Below the pieces are notes generated by a model. It had not been told where the DNA came from, did not search any database, and worked only from the letters and a program-made list of their open reading frames with translations. This document shows, in pieces, positions 28,686 through 38,060 of a stretch of 64,000 nt of DNA (positions within the stretch are counted from its first letter, which is position 1; each line of letters opens with the position of its first letter). The position numbers and the translations under genes were made by a program. The stretch comes from DATJPY01 sp035506135 (GTDB lineage: Bacteria; Myxococcota_A; UBA9160; PR03), in NCBI GenBank assembly GCA_035506135.1, contig DATJPY010000031.1:62001-126000 (forward strand), in the 5' to 3' direction.

Positions 28686-31216
28686 ACCCCGCCGCGCGCA
28701 TGCGCTTCCGGCGCATCACCGTGATGCTCGCCGCGCTCTGGGGGTTCGCCGGTCTGTTCGCCTTCCTCGACGCGGTCGTGCTGTCGGCCGGATACGTCCC
28801 GCCCTTCGACACCGCCAACGCGGCAGGACACATGGCCGTGTCGTGGGTGACGCGCCAGGCCAAGGAGGCCGGGGTCCAGCAGGGCGACCGCGTGCTCGAG
28901 ATCGACGGCGTGCCGGCGCTGCGCTGGTTCCGCGAGGCCCGCTGGCGCCAGATGCAGCCCGACCATCCCAACCGGTACGCGATGGAAGACAGGAGCGGCC
29001 ACCGCCTCGAGCTCGACCTCCTGCCCGTGCCCGCGGCGGCCGGGCCCGCGCTCGGCGTCCCGGTGAACGCCGCCACCCTGCTGGTCGCGAGCACCTACCT
29101 GGCCCTCGGGCTGCTGGTGTGGATGCTGCGCCGCGGGCGCGAGGAGTCCTGGGCCTTCTCGCTCTTCTGCTCGGCGATGGCCGGCCAGCTCTTCACCTCC
29201 TTCGAGACGTACCGCCAGCCGCTCGGCTACGAGCGCGCGCTGCTGAGCCTCGCCTTCGTCGGCGCGGCCACCTTCCAGCTCTTCACGACCTATCCCTTCG
29301 CGCCGGCGTGGGTGGAGCGGCGCGGCTGGCTGCGGCCGCTGGTGTGGGGGATCGCGGCCGTGAGCGTGCCGCTGGTGCTGCTCGAGCCGACCGGCTGGAT
29401 TCCGCCGCTGCAGATCCAGACGGCCGCCTTCTTCTTCGCGATCGGCGTGGCGCTGATCTCGATCGGCGCGCTCGCGGTCGAGCGCCGCCGCCGGCGCGCC
29501 GACGAGGACGCCGACCGCGCCGACGTGATGCTGTTCGGCACCTTCGTCTCGTTCGTGCCCGTGCTGCTCCTGCTGCTCACCGAGATCTTCCTGCAGACGG
29601 GCCTCCCCGTGTACCTCGCGCTGCTCTGGTTCGTCGTCTTCCCGGTCTGTGTGGCGTACGGGATCGTGCGCAAGCAGCTCTTCGACATCCGCCACCTGGC
29701 GCGCTCGTCGGCGGCCTACGGCGCCGCCACGCTGGCGATCACCGGCCTCTACGCCCTGCTGGTCGCCTCGGCCGATGCGCTGGTGAAGCACTTCGACGTG
29801 AACGCGCTCTCGCCGCGCTTCTCGATGGTCTTCCTGTTCTTCGCGGTGCTCGCCTTCAACCCGATCCGCAGCCGGGTGCAGGCCCTCGTCGACCGGCTGT
29901 TCGACCGCGAGCAGGGTCGCTACCGGCAGACGGTGCGCGAGATCTCGGAGGCGATGGTGTCGATGCTCTCGATCAAGGAGATCGTGGAGCGCATCGTGCG
30001 GGCGCTGACCGAGGCGATGGGCGTCGAGCGGTCGATGGTGCTGCTGCTGGCCGAGGACGAGCGCACGCTGCGCCCGGAGGCGTTCGGGGGCGACTGGCAC
30101 ATCGACGTCGGCGCCTTCGCGCTGCCGATGGACCACCCGCTCTGCAAGTACCTGTGGATGCGCCGCCAGGAGGTGTCGCGCAAGGACGTCGACGAGGAGC
30201 CCGACACCGAGCTGCGGGCCGTCTGCCTCGAGGTGTTCGAGCGGCTCGACGTGGCGCTGCTGGTGCCGGTGCTCTTCGGGGTCGACCTGCTCGGCGTGAT
30301 CGCGGTGGGGCGCAAGGCGTCGGGGGACCGCTTCTCGCCCGACGACCGCCAGCTCCTGCTCACGCTCGCCAACCAGAGCTCGATCGCCATCGAGAACGCC
30401 AAGGCCTTCGACGAGATCGCCAAGCTGAACGAGACGCTCGAGGCCCGGGTCGAGGAGCGCACGCGCGAGCTGCGCGAGACGCAGAACCTGCTGCTGCAGA
30501 GCGAGAAGATGCGGACGCTCGGCCAGCTCGTGGCCGGCGTCGCGCACGAGCTCAACAACCCGATCGGATTCGTGCACGCGAACCTGAAGCTGCTCGAGGA
30601 GTACGTCGACAAGCTCGCCGCGGCGCAGCGATCCGGAGAGGACACCGGGCGCGCGCGCGAGGCGATCGCCAAGCTGCTCTCGCGCAGCCGCGAGGGCACC
30701 GATCGGGTCAAGAAGATCGTCGCCGACCTGCGCACCTTCTCGCGCATGGACCAAGCGGAGCTCCAGGAGGCCGACCTCAACGCCGAGATCGACCGCACGC
30801 TCACGCTGATGGAGCCTCGCTGCAAGAACTGCATCCAGGTCGAGCGCGACTTCGGCGAGCTTCCCCGCGTCCGCTGTCACGCGGGCCAGCTCAATCAGGT
30901 CTTCATGAACCTGCTGATGAACGCGTGCGACGCCATCGGGGACAAGGGGCACATCTGGGTGCGCACCCGCACCGCGGACGGGCGCGTGCGGCTCGAGTTC
31001 CAGGACGACGGACCGGGCATCCCCGACGCGCTGCGCGATCGCGTCTTCGAGCCCTTCTTCACCACCAAGCCGGTGGGGCAGGGGACGGGGCTCGGCCTCT
31101 CGCTCTCGCACGGCATCGTCGAGCGCCACGGTGGGCGTATCTGGTGCGAGTCCGAGCCCGGCGCCGGCACCCGGTTCGTGATCGAGCTCCCGGTCGCACC
31201 GCAGGCGGCGAGCTGA
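28682..31216 (+). CDS. Membrane sensor histidine kinase, PDZ/GAF type (second of tandem pair)
   Basis: 844 residues, same domain order as the gene before it: membrane helix, PDZ-like domain (EAGVQQGDRVLEIDGVPALR), membrane helices, GAF, coiled linker, acceptor His622 (GVAHELNNPIGF), ATPase boxes MNACDAIGDKG, DDGPGIP and GTGLGLSLSHG. The two are clear duplicates: the kinase half is much more alike than the periplasmic part, whose sequence has diverged, so they probably read different signals into the same output. They could heterodimerise. The start is coupled to the first gene's stop. Confidence 0.88.
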
Positions 31217-31252
31217 GCGGGCGGTCCGTGCCGAGGCGCGGACCGCCAGCCC

Positions 31253-31762
31253 CTAGATCCGGATCGCTCCGGTTCGCACCATCTCGGCGAGCTGGGTGCG
31301 CTGCTCGGCGTCGAGCAGCGCGTGCAGCTCCTCGATCGCCTTCGCCACGGCGGCCTCCACGCGCCGCGAGGCCTCGGCGCGCAGCGCGCCCGCCGACTCC
31401 ACCTTGGCGCGCGCGAAGTCGCCCGACTCGAGCGCGTCGGCGAGGTCCGCCGCCGCGCGCCGCGCATCGAGGGCTGCCTGCGCGCGCTCGAGCTTGAGCC
31501 GCTCCAGGATGCGCGCGAGCGACGAGGTCTGCTCGGGCGAGAGGTCGAGCTTCCACGAGAGGAAGCGCAGCGGGCGGCGCATGCCGAGCCCCGTGCCGCC
31601 GAGCCCGTCCTCCTCCGCGAAGCGGCGGTGCGCGAAGCGCTGCGCCCGGCGCAGCGCCTCGTCCGCCCACTCCTCGCGCCGCCGGCCGTGCCCGCAGCCC
31701 GCGTAGGCATGGGGATCGACGCCGTGGAATCGCAGCCAATGACGATGGAAACGCGAATGCAT
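31253..31762 (-). CDS. Spy/CpxP-like (LTxxQ) protein without a signal peptide
   Basis: 169 residues. A basic, His-rich start (HSRFHRHWLRFHGVDPHAYA) is followed by a long helical region; LSPEQTSSLARILERLKLER and LDAEQRTQLAEMVRTG are the paired LTxxQ-type motifs of the Spy/CpxP/CnrX family, which forms a curved helical cradle and serves as chaperone or metal sensor in the periplasm. No signal peptide is visible, so it may be cytoplasmic or use an unseen start. GAGGAGA precedes the ATG at 31762. Histidines could bind metal. Two exported relatives lie at 35424 and 37048. Confidence 0.7.
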   Translation of the reverse strand: MHSRFHRHWLRFHGVDPHAYAGCGHGRRREEWADEALRRAQRFAHRRFAEEDGLGGTGLGMRRPLRFLSWKLDLSPEQTSSLARILERLKLERAQAALDARRAAADLADALESGDFARAKVESAGALRAEASRRVEAAVAKAIEELHALLDAEQRTQLAEMVRTGAIRI

Positions 31763-31931
31763 CGCGTGTCTCCTCGCGCGGGGGCTCGCGAGCGCCCCGC
31801 GGAGCTTCGGCGCGGGCCCGATGCCTCGCGCCGGCCGGCCGTCGGCCGACGCCGGCGAGGGTGCCCTCGATGTGCGCCGCGCGCAAGCGGAGCGGCTACA
31901 ATCGCCGCGCCGCGAGCCAAGGAGCCCCTCG

Positions 31932-32969
31932 ATGCCGAAACTCCGCCTCGGACTCACCGCCGGCTACTCCGGCGCCAACATGCAGATCAACCGCGAGCTG
32001 ATCCTCGAGGCCGAGCGCCTCGGCTTCCACTCGGTGTGGAGCGCCGAGGCGTACGGCTCCGACGCAGTGTCGCCGCTCGCGTACATCGCGGCGTTCACCA
32101 GCCGGATCAGGCTCGGCACGGCGATCATGCAGATGCCGGGCCGCACGCCCGCGATGACGGCGATGACCGCGATGACCCTCGACGCCCTCTCGGGCGGGCG
32201 CTTCATCCTGGGGCTCGGGCCGTCGGGCCCGCAGGTGGTCGAGGGATGGCACGGCGTGGCGTACGGCAAGCCTCTCACGCGCACGCGCGAGTACATCCAG
32301 ATCATCCGCAAGATCCTGGCGCGCGAGGCGCCGGTCGAGTTCAAGGGCGAGGTGTACGAGATCCCCTACCGCGGCCCGGGCGCCAGCGGCCTCGGCAAGC
32401 CGCTGAAGAGCATCCTGCACGGCCGCCGGGATCTCGAGATCTACACCGCGTCGATCGGGCCGGCCGGGATCGCGTGCAGCGCCGAGGTGGCGGACGGGCT
32501 GATCCCGGTGTGGATGAACCCCGAGCGCTTCGACCTGCTGGCGCCGCACCTCGAGGCGGGCTTCAAGAAGGCAGGCGGCGGCAAGGGCCTCGACCGCTTC
32601 GACGTGGCGCCCTTCGTCACCTGCGTGCTGGGAGACGACATCGAACGGTGTCGGATGCCGGTGCGCGGGATGCTCGCGCTCTACATCGGCGGGATGGGGG
32701 CGCGCGGCAAGAACTTCTACAACGACTACGCCATGCGCCTCGGCTACGAGGAGGCGGCCGTGAAGATCCAGGACCTGTACCTGGCCGGCAAGAAGGCGGA
32801 GGCGATGGCGCTCGTGCCGAACGAGCTGGTCGACGCGATCGCGCTGCTCGGGCCGCGCGAGCGCATCCGCGATCGCCTGGAGGCGTGGAAGGCGTCCCCG
32901 GTGCGGACGCTGCTCGTCGGCGCGGCACAGCCCGAGGCGCTCAGGGTGCTCGCCGAGCTCGCACTCTGA
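31932..32969 (+). CDS. LLM-class F420-dependent oxidoreductase
   Basis: 345 residues. LRLGLTAGYSGANMQINREL, FHSVWSAEAYGSDAVSPLAY and LGTAIMQMPGRTPAMTAMTA are conserved in F420-dependent enzymes of the luciferase-like class, and GRFILGLGPSGPQVVEGWHG is the family's phosphate-binding region. It is more like the enzymes of actinobacterial lipid or steroid metabolism than like bacterial luciferase. It is not closely related to the LLM gene at 16608. The ATG at 31932 follows a weak purine run; the frame extends to 31821. Divergent from the Spy-like gene with 169 bases between. Confidence 0.88.
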   Translation: MPKLRLGLTAGYSGANMQINRELILEAERLGFHSVWSAEAYGSDAVSPLAYIAAFTSRIRLGTAIMQMPGRTPAMTAMTAMTLDALSGGRFILGLGPSGPQVVEGWHGVAYGKPLTRTREYIQIIRKILAREAPVEFKGEVYEIPYRGPGASGLGKPLKSILHGRRDLEIYTASIGPAGIACSAEVADGLIPVWMNPERFDLLAPHLEAGFKKAGGGKGLDRFDVAPFVTCVLGDDIERCRMPVRGMLALYIGGMGARGKNFYNDYAMRLGYEEAAVKIQDLYLAGKKAEAMALVPNELVDAIALLGPRERIRDRLEAWKASPVRTLLVGAAQPEALRVLAELAL

Positions 32970-32992
32970 GGTCGGCCGAAGCGCAACGCACG

Positions 32993-33084
32993 GTTCCCGC
33001 GTAGCGAGCCGAAGGCGAGCGGCGAGATCAATGTTCTCCGTGTCCCGTTCCCGCGTAGCGAGCCGAAGGCGAGCGGCGAGATCA
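32993..33084 (+). repeat. Two perfect 38-nt direct repeats ending at the bioA start codon
   Basis: GTTCCCGCGTAGCGAGCCGA plus 18 more bases occurs at 32993-33030 and again, without mismatch, at 33047-33084, separated by 16 unrelated bases (period 54). The second copy ends with the A of the bioA ATG. Each copy carries GCGAGCCGAAGGCGAGCGGC, a mildly palindromic GC-rich core of the type seen in dispersed intergenic repeats. The first copy is also followed by ATG one base later, but that frame is short. Confidence 0.85.
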
Positions 33085-34418
33085 TGAAGCCGGATCGCGA
33101 TCAGATCGTCGCGCTCGACAAGCGACGCGTGTGGCATCCGTACACGGCGATGGACGACTACGCGAAGCACGTCGACCCGATCGTCGTCGTGCGCGCGGAG
33201 GGCGCGTGGCTCCACGACGCCGATGGGCGTCGCCTCGTCGACGCGAACTCCTCGTGGTGGGTCGCGACGCTCGGCCACAACCACCCGCGCCTCGTGGCGG
33301 CGCTCGAGCGCCAGGCGCGCGTCAACTGCCACAGCGCGCTCGCCGGCATGACGCACGCGCCCGCGGCCGAGCTGGCGGAGGCGCTGTGCGCCGCCGCTCC
33401 CAGCGCCGGCGCGCCGGGTCGCCGCGCGCTCGAGCACGTCTTCTTCAGCGACGACGGCTCGACGGCGGTCGAGGTCGCCCTCAAGCTGGCGGTCCAGTAC
33501 TGGGCGCAGAACGGCCGACCCGAGCGCCGCGCCTTCGCGGCGCTGGAGGGCGGCTTCCACGGCGAGACGCTCGGCGCGACGGCGCTCGGCGGCGTGGAGC
33601 TCTTCCGCAGCCCCTTCGCGGGGGTGCTGGCGCCCTGCTTTCACCTGCCGTCGCCGGGCGATCCTGCGATCTCGCTCGACGCCGCCGTCGCGGCGCTCGC
33701 CGACCTCTTTGCGCGCGAGGCCGACCGCATCGCGTGCCTGGTGGTGGAGCCGGTGGTGCAGGGCGCCGCCGGGATGCGAATCTACGATCCGGAGTACCTG
33801 CGCGCGGCGCGGGCGCTCTGCGACCGCCACGACGTGCTGCTGGTGGCCGACGAGGTGTTCAGTGGCTACGGCCGCAGCGGGCCGATGTGGGCGTGCCAGC
33901 ACGCCGGAGTGTCGCCCGACCTGCTCTGCACCGCCAAGGGGTTCTCGGGCGGCATGCTGCCGATGGCCGCGACGCTGGCGACGCGCAGGCTCTACGACGG
34001 CTTCCTCGGCGCGCCCGAGCGCGCCTTCTACTACGGCCACTCGTTCTGCGGCAATCCGCTCGGCGCCGCCGTCGCGCTCGAGGTGCTGCGCGTGTTCGAG
34101 GACGAGCGCATCCTCGAGCGGGCGAAGCCCAAGGCCGCGCGCGTGGCGGCCGCCTTCGCTGCCCTCGGCGAGTGCGCGGGGGTGGTGCGGAGCCGCGCGC
34201 TCGGCATGATCGGTGCGCTCGAGCTGGCGGGAGGAGAGGGCTACCTCGCGCGCGCCGGCTGGCGCGTCTACGAGGAGGCGCGCCGCCGCGGCGTCTATCT
34301 GCGCCCGCTCGGGAACGTCGTCTACGTGACGCCGCCGCTCAACATCCCGGACGGGGACCTCGACCTGCTCCTCGGCGTGGTCGGCGAGAGCGTCGGCGCC
34401 GCGATCGGGAGCGGTTGA
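33084..34418 (+). CDS. bioA: Adenosylmethionine-8-amino-7-oxononanoate aminotransferase
   Basis: 444 residues. VWHPYTAMDDY, SSWWVATLGHNHPRL (56-70) and the PLP lysine Lys285 in LLCTAKGFSGGMLPMA are typical of BioA, as is NCHSALAGMTHAPA. The enzyme makes 7,8-diaminononanoate for biotin with S-adenosylmethionine as amino donor. No other bio gene is in the window. The ATG is the end of a 38-nt repeat, and the bases before it (GCGGCGAGATC) offer only a weak ribosome site, so translation may be set by the repeat. Confidence 0.93.
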   Translation: MKPDRDQIVALDKRRVWHPYTAMDDYAKHVDPIVVVRAEGAWLHDADGRRLVDANSSWWVATLGHNHPRLVAALERQARVNCHSALAGMTHAPAAELAEALCAAAPSAGAPGRRALEHVFFSDDGSTAVEVALKLAVQYWAQNGRPERRAFAALEGGFHGETLGATALGGVELFRSPFAGVLAPCFHLPSPGDPAISLDAAVAALADLFAREADRIACLVVEPVVQGAAGMRIYDPEYLRAARALCDRHDVLLVADEVFSGYGRSGPMWACQHAGVSPDLLCTAKGFSGGMLPMAATLATRRLYDGFLGAPERAFYYGHSFCGNPLGAAVALEVLRVFEDERILERAKPKAARVAAAFAALGECAGVVRSRALGMIGALELAGGEGYLARAGWRVYEEARRRGVYLRPLGNVVYVTPPLNIPDGDLDLLLGVVGESVGAAIGSG

Positions 34419-34420
34419 CG

Positions 34421-35401
34421 GTGCGCCGCCTCCTCGCGCTCGCCATCGCCTCGCTCGCCCTGGTCGCTGCGGACGAGCCGGTGAGGTCGGGACCCGAGGG
34501 CGCCGCGGCCAAGCCCGACGCCATGAATGGCTTCTCGATTACGCGCCAGCTCGTCGACCGCGAGAAGATCATCCCGGGCGGCCCGCCGCGCGACGGCATC
34601 CACAGCATCGACGCGCCGGCCTTCGCGAGCGCGGACGCTGGCGACGCCGTGGCGCCCGAGACGCCCGTGCTCGGCGTGTCGCTCGGGGGTAGTGCGCGCG
34701 CCTACCTGATCCCGATCCTGGAGTACCACCAGGTGGTGAACGACACGCTCGGTGGCGTCCCGATCGCCGTCACCTACGACCCGCTGACGGGGGCTTCGCG
34801 CGTGTTCAAGCGCACCGTGAGCGGACGCGAGCTTCACTTCGGCGTGTCGGGCCTGCTCTACAACTCGGGCTTCCTGATGTACGATCGCGAGACCGAGAGC
34901 CTGTGGTCGCAGTTCCAGGGGCGCGCGATCGCCGGCGAGCTGGCCGGCAAGACGCTCGAGCGCCTTCCGGTGCGGCAGGAGCAGTTCTCGAGCTGGATCC
35001 AGCGCGAGCCGAAGACCGGGATCCTGATCCCGCCCGACCCCGACAAGCTCGACTACAACACCTCCCCCTACGAGGGGTACTCCGAGAAGGACGGCTCCGT
35101 CTTCCCGGTCGAGGCACGCGACCGGCGCTTCCACGCCAAGGAGCTGGTGCTGGGCGTCGTGGTGAACGGGAAGCCGCGCGCCTACCTCGCGTCCCTCGTC
35201 ACCCGCGCGGGCGGCAAGCTCGAGGACGAGCTCCAGGGCCGCAAGATCGAGGTCGCGTACGTCCCCGACACGATGTCCTTCCGCTGGACCGCGCCGGCCG
35301 ACGTCGATGTCACCGAGGCCTACTGGTTCGCCTGGAAGGCCTTCCACCCCGACACCGAGATCTGGCACGACCCGGGGAAGGTGGAGGGCCGGGAGCCCTA
35401 G
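34421..35401 (+). CDS. DUF3179 domain exported protein
   Basis: 326 residues from a GTG two bases after the bioA stop. A signal peptide (LLALAIASLALVAADEP) precedes the DUF3179 body: VLGVSLGGSARAYLIPILEY, HQVVNDTLGGVPIAVTYDPL, TGASRVFKRTVSGRELHFGV and SGLLYNSGFLMYDRETESLW are all characteristic. Function of the family is unknown. The start codon is the only good one before the signal peptide. It may be co-transcribed with bioA by position alone. Confidence 0.88.
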   Translation: MRRLLALAIASLALVAADEPVRSGPEGAAAKPDAMNGFSITRQLVDREKIIPGGPPRDGIHSIDAPAFASADAGDAVAPETPVLGVSLGGSARAYLIPILEYHQVVNDTLGGVPIAVTYDPLTGASRVFKRTVSGRELHFGVSGLLYNSGFLMYDRETESLWSQFQGRAIAGELAGKTLERLPVRQEQFSSWIQREPKTGILIPPDPDKLDYNTSPYEGYSEKDGSVFPVEARDRRFHAKELVLGVVVNGKPRAYLASLVTRAGGKLEDELQGRKIEVAYVPDTMSFRWTAPADVDVTEAYWFAWKAFHPDTEIWHDPGKVEGREP

Positions 35402-35423
35402 TCGCGGCGCGTCCGCGCCGGGA

Positions 35424-36002
35424 TCACTGGGGCGGCGGTGAGGGCGGCGGGACGGGGCCACCGGGCTCGCCCGTCGCGTCTCCCCGCCGCTCCCGCCAGC
35501 GCTGCTTCTTCGCCTCGAAGAGCTGCACCAGCTTCTGCCGCTGATCGGCGGTGAGGAGCGAGCGGATCTCGAGCATCGTGCTGAGACGCGCCTTGCGGAG
35601 CTCGGTCTCGAGCGCGCCGATCCGGTCGGCCTGCTGCATCACGTCGTCGACCTTGGGCGAGTCGGCCTGCAGCATCGTGCGCATCGCATCGTGGAGCGAG
35701 CGGAGCTGCTCCGCGAGAGGCTGCTCGGCCACGCGCGCCTTCTCGGCGATGGCGTGGATGCGCGCGAGCGTGTCGGCGTCGAGCCCGAGCTCGTCGGCGT
35801 GGCGCTCCAGCACGTCGCTGAACGGCGGGCCGGGGGGGCCGCCGGGCGGCCCCGGCCGCCATCGACCGGGCGGCGGCGGCGGCGCGTCCGACGCTCCGGG
35901 CGCCTGCGCTCCCGCGCCCGCGGAGAGACCCGCGAGCGAGAGCGCGAGGAGCCCCGCGGCGAGGATCCCGGGTCGGCGTCGCATGCCCACTCGTCTCCTC
36001 AT
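35424..36002 (-). CDS. Exported Spy/CpxP-like (LTxxQ) protein
   Basis: 192 residues. Signal peptide ILAAGLLALSLAGLSAGAGA, a Pro/Gly-rich linker (GPPGGPPGPPF), then a helical domain with LGLDADTLARIHAIAEKARV and LLTADQRQKLVQLFEAKKQR, the LTxxQ motif repeated as in Spy. The C-terminus is proline-rich. It probably resides in the periplasm as a chaperone or metal-binding sensor. Its ATG overlaps the stop of the membrane anchor gene (ATGA), so it is the last gene of the sigma-factor operon. Confidence 0.8.
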   Translation of the reverse strand: MRRRVGMRRRPGILAAGLLALSLAGLSAGAGAQAPGASDAPPPPPGRWRPGPPGGPPGPPFSDVLERHADELGLDADTLARIHAIAEKARVAEQPLAEQLRSLHDAMRTMLQADSPKVDDVMQQADRIGALETELRKARLSTMLEIRSLLTADQRQKLVQLFEAKKQRWRERRGDATGEPGGPVPPPSPPPQ

Positions 36003-36373
36003 TCGTCGATCACCAGGTCGGCGATCGCACGATAGTCCTCGGGCAGGGCTTCGTCGGCGCTGGCGATCGGCTCCATCATCGCGAGGATCGCGTCGTCGTC
36101 CTGCGCGGCCATCGCGAGCGGTGCCGGGAGCGCCGACGGCGTGTCGACGCCCGGTGTGCCGCCGCGCGGCACCACCATCCAGAGTCCGAAGGAGGCGGCC
36201 GCCACGGCGGCGAACGAGATGCCGACGAGCGCCCGCGTGCGCGGCGCGCGCGCTCCCACGCGCTCGGCGAGGCGTGCGTCGAAGCGGGTGCGGTGCGGGC
36301 CCGAGAGCGGCGGCGCTGCATAGAGATCGCCGATGCGCCGCACGAGCGCCTGCTCGTCCGGGGCGAGCTTCAT
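35999..36373 (-). CDS. Small single-pass membrane protein, likely anti-sigma factor
   Basis: 124 residues. LAPDEQALVRRIGDLYAAPP then a basic RTRFDARLAERV region, a membrane helix (ALVGISFAAVAAASFGLWMV) and an acidic periplasmic tail (DDDAILAMMEPIASADEALP). The arrangement of a cytoplasmic N-terminus, one helix and an acidic exterior fits short anti-sigma or zinc-sensing anchors, but I do not see the HxxxCxxC motif of ZAS proteins. It follows the ECF sigma gene by 20 bases and is coupled to the Spy-like gene. Role inferred from position. Confidence 0.6.
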   Translation of the reverse strand: MKLAPDEQALVRRIGDLYAAPPLSGPHRTRFDARLAERVGARAPRTRALVGISFAAVAAASFGLWMVVPRGGTPGVDTPSALPAPLAMAAQDDDAILAMMEPIASADEALPEDYRAIADLVIDE

Positions 36374-36393
36374 CGGGTCGCGTCGGTCGTGCG

Positions 36394-36978
36394 TCACGGT
36401 GTGGGCTCCCGGCCGGGCTCGAGGTCCGCCAGCAGCTCGCGGAGCCGGCGGAGCGCGCGGTGGAGATGCGACTTGATCGTGCCGTCGGCGCGTCCCGTCA
36501 GGGCGGCGACCTCTTGCACCGTGAATCCCTCCAGATGCACCAGCACGAACGCCTCGCGCTGGCCGTTGGAGAGGAGCGCCATCGCGCGCGCGACCCGGTC
36601 GCGCAGGGCGGGATCCCCACCCACGGGTCTCGGGTCGGGCGGCTCCTCCTCCACCTCGCCGGCCCTGCGCTGCCGGACCCAGCGCCAGCGCTGATATCGC
36701 TTCACCTCGTTCACGAGGATGCGATAGAACCACGTGGACAGCTTGGCTTCTCCTCGAAAGCGGTGGAGGCTCCGGTAGGCCCGCAAGAAGGCCTCCTGGG
36801 CGATGTCCTCGGCGGCCGCGCCATCGCCGCCAACCAAGCGCCAGGCCAGGGCCACCGCCCGATCGCGGTGCTCGGCGACGAAGGCGTCGAACAGGAGCGG
36901 GGTGGCTGCGCCGGTCCGTCCGGCCCCGCCGTCGATCCGGTCGGCTCGGAACCCGATGCCGTCGTTCGCAGGGGCCAT
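36394..36978 (-). CDS. RpoE-type ECF sigma factor
   Basis: 194 residues. Region 2: LFDAFVAEHRDRAVALAWRL, DIAQEAFLRAYRSLHRFRGE and LSTWFYRILVNEVKRYQR; region 4: LSNGQREAFVLVHLEGFTVQ and EVAALTGRADGTIKSHLHRA with a clear helix-turn-helix. It should direct RNA polymerase to envelope-stress promoters, held by the downstream membrane anchor. The upstream gene on the same strand is another Spy-like protein. A short N-terminal extension is present. Confidence 0.92.
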   Translation of the reverse strand: MAPANDGIGFRADRIDGGAGRTGAATPLLFDAFVAEHRDRAVALAWRLVGGDGAAAEDIAQEAFLRAYRSLHRFRGEAKLSTWFYRILVNEVKRYQRWRWVRQRRAGEVEEEPPDPRPVGGDPALRDRVARAMALLSNGQREAFVLVHLEGFTVQEVAALTGRADGTIKSHLHRALRRLRELLADLEPGREPTP

Positions 36979-37047
36979 CCCGAGGCATTCAGACGGCCAC
37001 TCGTTCGGGAGCTTCAGGGTGACCCCTGCGAGCGACGCGACCCGGAG

Positions 37048-37542
37048 CTACAGCGTGGACGGCGCCGCCGACGTCCCGTCCTGCGGCGTGCTCTGCGGGT
37101 CTGCCTGCCCGTGATGCCAGCGCTGCTGCTGCAGCGCCTGCCACTGCTGGGCCGAGAGCATTCCGCGAACCGTCACCATCGCCTGGAGCTCGATCTTGTG
37201 CGCCTGGGTCTCGAGCGAGCCGATCGAGTCGGCCTGCGCGAGCACCTGGTCGAGATTGGGAGGGCTCTGCTGGAGCAGCGTGTGCATCTGCTCCTGGGCA
37301 GCGCGGATCTGCTCGTGGGTCGCCTTCTCCTGGGTCTTGGCCTGCTCGATCGTCTGGGTCACCGACTGGAGCGTGTCGGACGGCAGCCCGATCTGGCCGA
37401 GACGGTGTTCCAGCCCCCAGAGACCGTGGCCGCCCCGGCAGCCGCCGCCCGGCCCGAAGGCCGACGCGTGCAGGGCGCCGGTCGCGGCGAGCCCGAGCGC
37501 CACGGCACCGATCGCGATCGAAGACTTCCAACGGCTCTGCAT
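37048..37542 (-). CDS. Exported Spy/CpxP-like (LTxxQ) protein, Gln-rich
   Basis: 164 residues. Signal peptide IAIGAVALGLAATGALHASA, a GPGGGCRGGHG segment with a single cysteine, then a helical region (IGLPSDTLQSVTQTIEQAKT, LEHRLGQ) and LSAQQWQALQQQRWHHGQ, the LTxxQ-like motif. The body is unusually rich in glutamine (many Gln between 60 and 150). It lies 69 bases upstream of the sigma gene on the same strand and so may be in the same operon or regulon. Probably periplasmic. Confidence 0.75.
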   Translation of the reverse strand: MQSRWKSSIAIGAVALGLAATGALHASAFGPGGGCRGGHGLWGLEHRLGQIGLPSDTLQSVTQTIEQAKTQEKATHEQIRAAQEQMHTLLQQSPPNLDQVLAQADSIGSLETQAHKIELQAMVTVRGMLSAQQWQALQQQRWHHGQADPQSTPQDGTSAAPSTL

Positions 37543-37748
37543 ACGCGCATCCTCCTGGGATTTTGGTTCCGCGATGAACGACCCGGCCCCGAACGCCCCG
37601 GGTTACCGGGCGGGGGGCGGGACCATCGGCGGTGCGCGCCATGAAGGCAGCGTCATGCCGCGAGCCGGCAACTTGAACCGAGGCGCCCGCGCAAGGGTCG
37701 AAGGGCGGAGCGGGCGGCGTACCGCTCGCTCTCGAGGAGGACCGTGGG

Positions 37749-38060
37749 ATGGGGATGCGGATCGCAGGCTTCGCTTTCGGCGCGTTCCTGGCGGGCGCCA
37801 GCGTGATCGGGGCCTCGGCGTGGGCAGCAGACACGGGCTCGGGCGGCACCACGCCCGCCGCGGGCAAGACGCCCCCGGCGGCTGCCACCGACGCATGCAA
37901 GAGCTCGAAGGCCGGGGACCAGTGCAAGTTCCAGGGACGCCGGGGGCGCGAGCTGACCGGCACCTGCACCGACCACAACGGGGCGCTCGCCTGTGTCCCG
38001 GCGCACCACGGGATGCACGGCGGCGGCGGGCAGGGAGCGGGCGCCCATCCGATGCAGTAG
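37749..38060 (+). CDS. Small exported Cys-containing protein (103 aa)
   Basis: AGGAGG eight bases before the ATG. Signal peptide FAFGAFLAGASVIGASAWAA, a Gly/Thr/Pro linker, then four cysteines in ACKSSKAGDQCKFQGRRGRE and GTCTDHNGALACVPAHH, arranged like a small disulfide module, and a Gly/His tail. No family recognised; resembles short exported cysteine peptides of unknown role. The 206 bases between it and the divergent Spy-like gene hold no other gene. Its stop codon lies inside the first unit of a tandem repeat. Confidence 0.7.
   Translation: MGMRIAGFAFGAFLAGASVIGASAWAADTGSGGTTPAAGKTPPAAATDACKSSKAGDQCKFQGRRGRELTGTCTDHNGALACVPAHHGMHGGGGQGAGAHPMQ

Noticed and set aside
31932..32969. Operon link between the LLM enzyme and bioA
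   Set aside because: A 114-base gap with a duplicated sequence separates them and no functional link is apparent.
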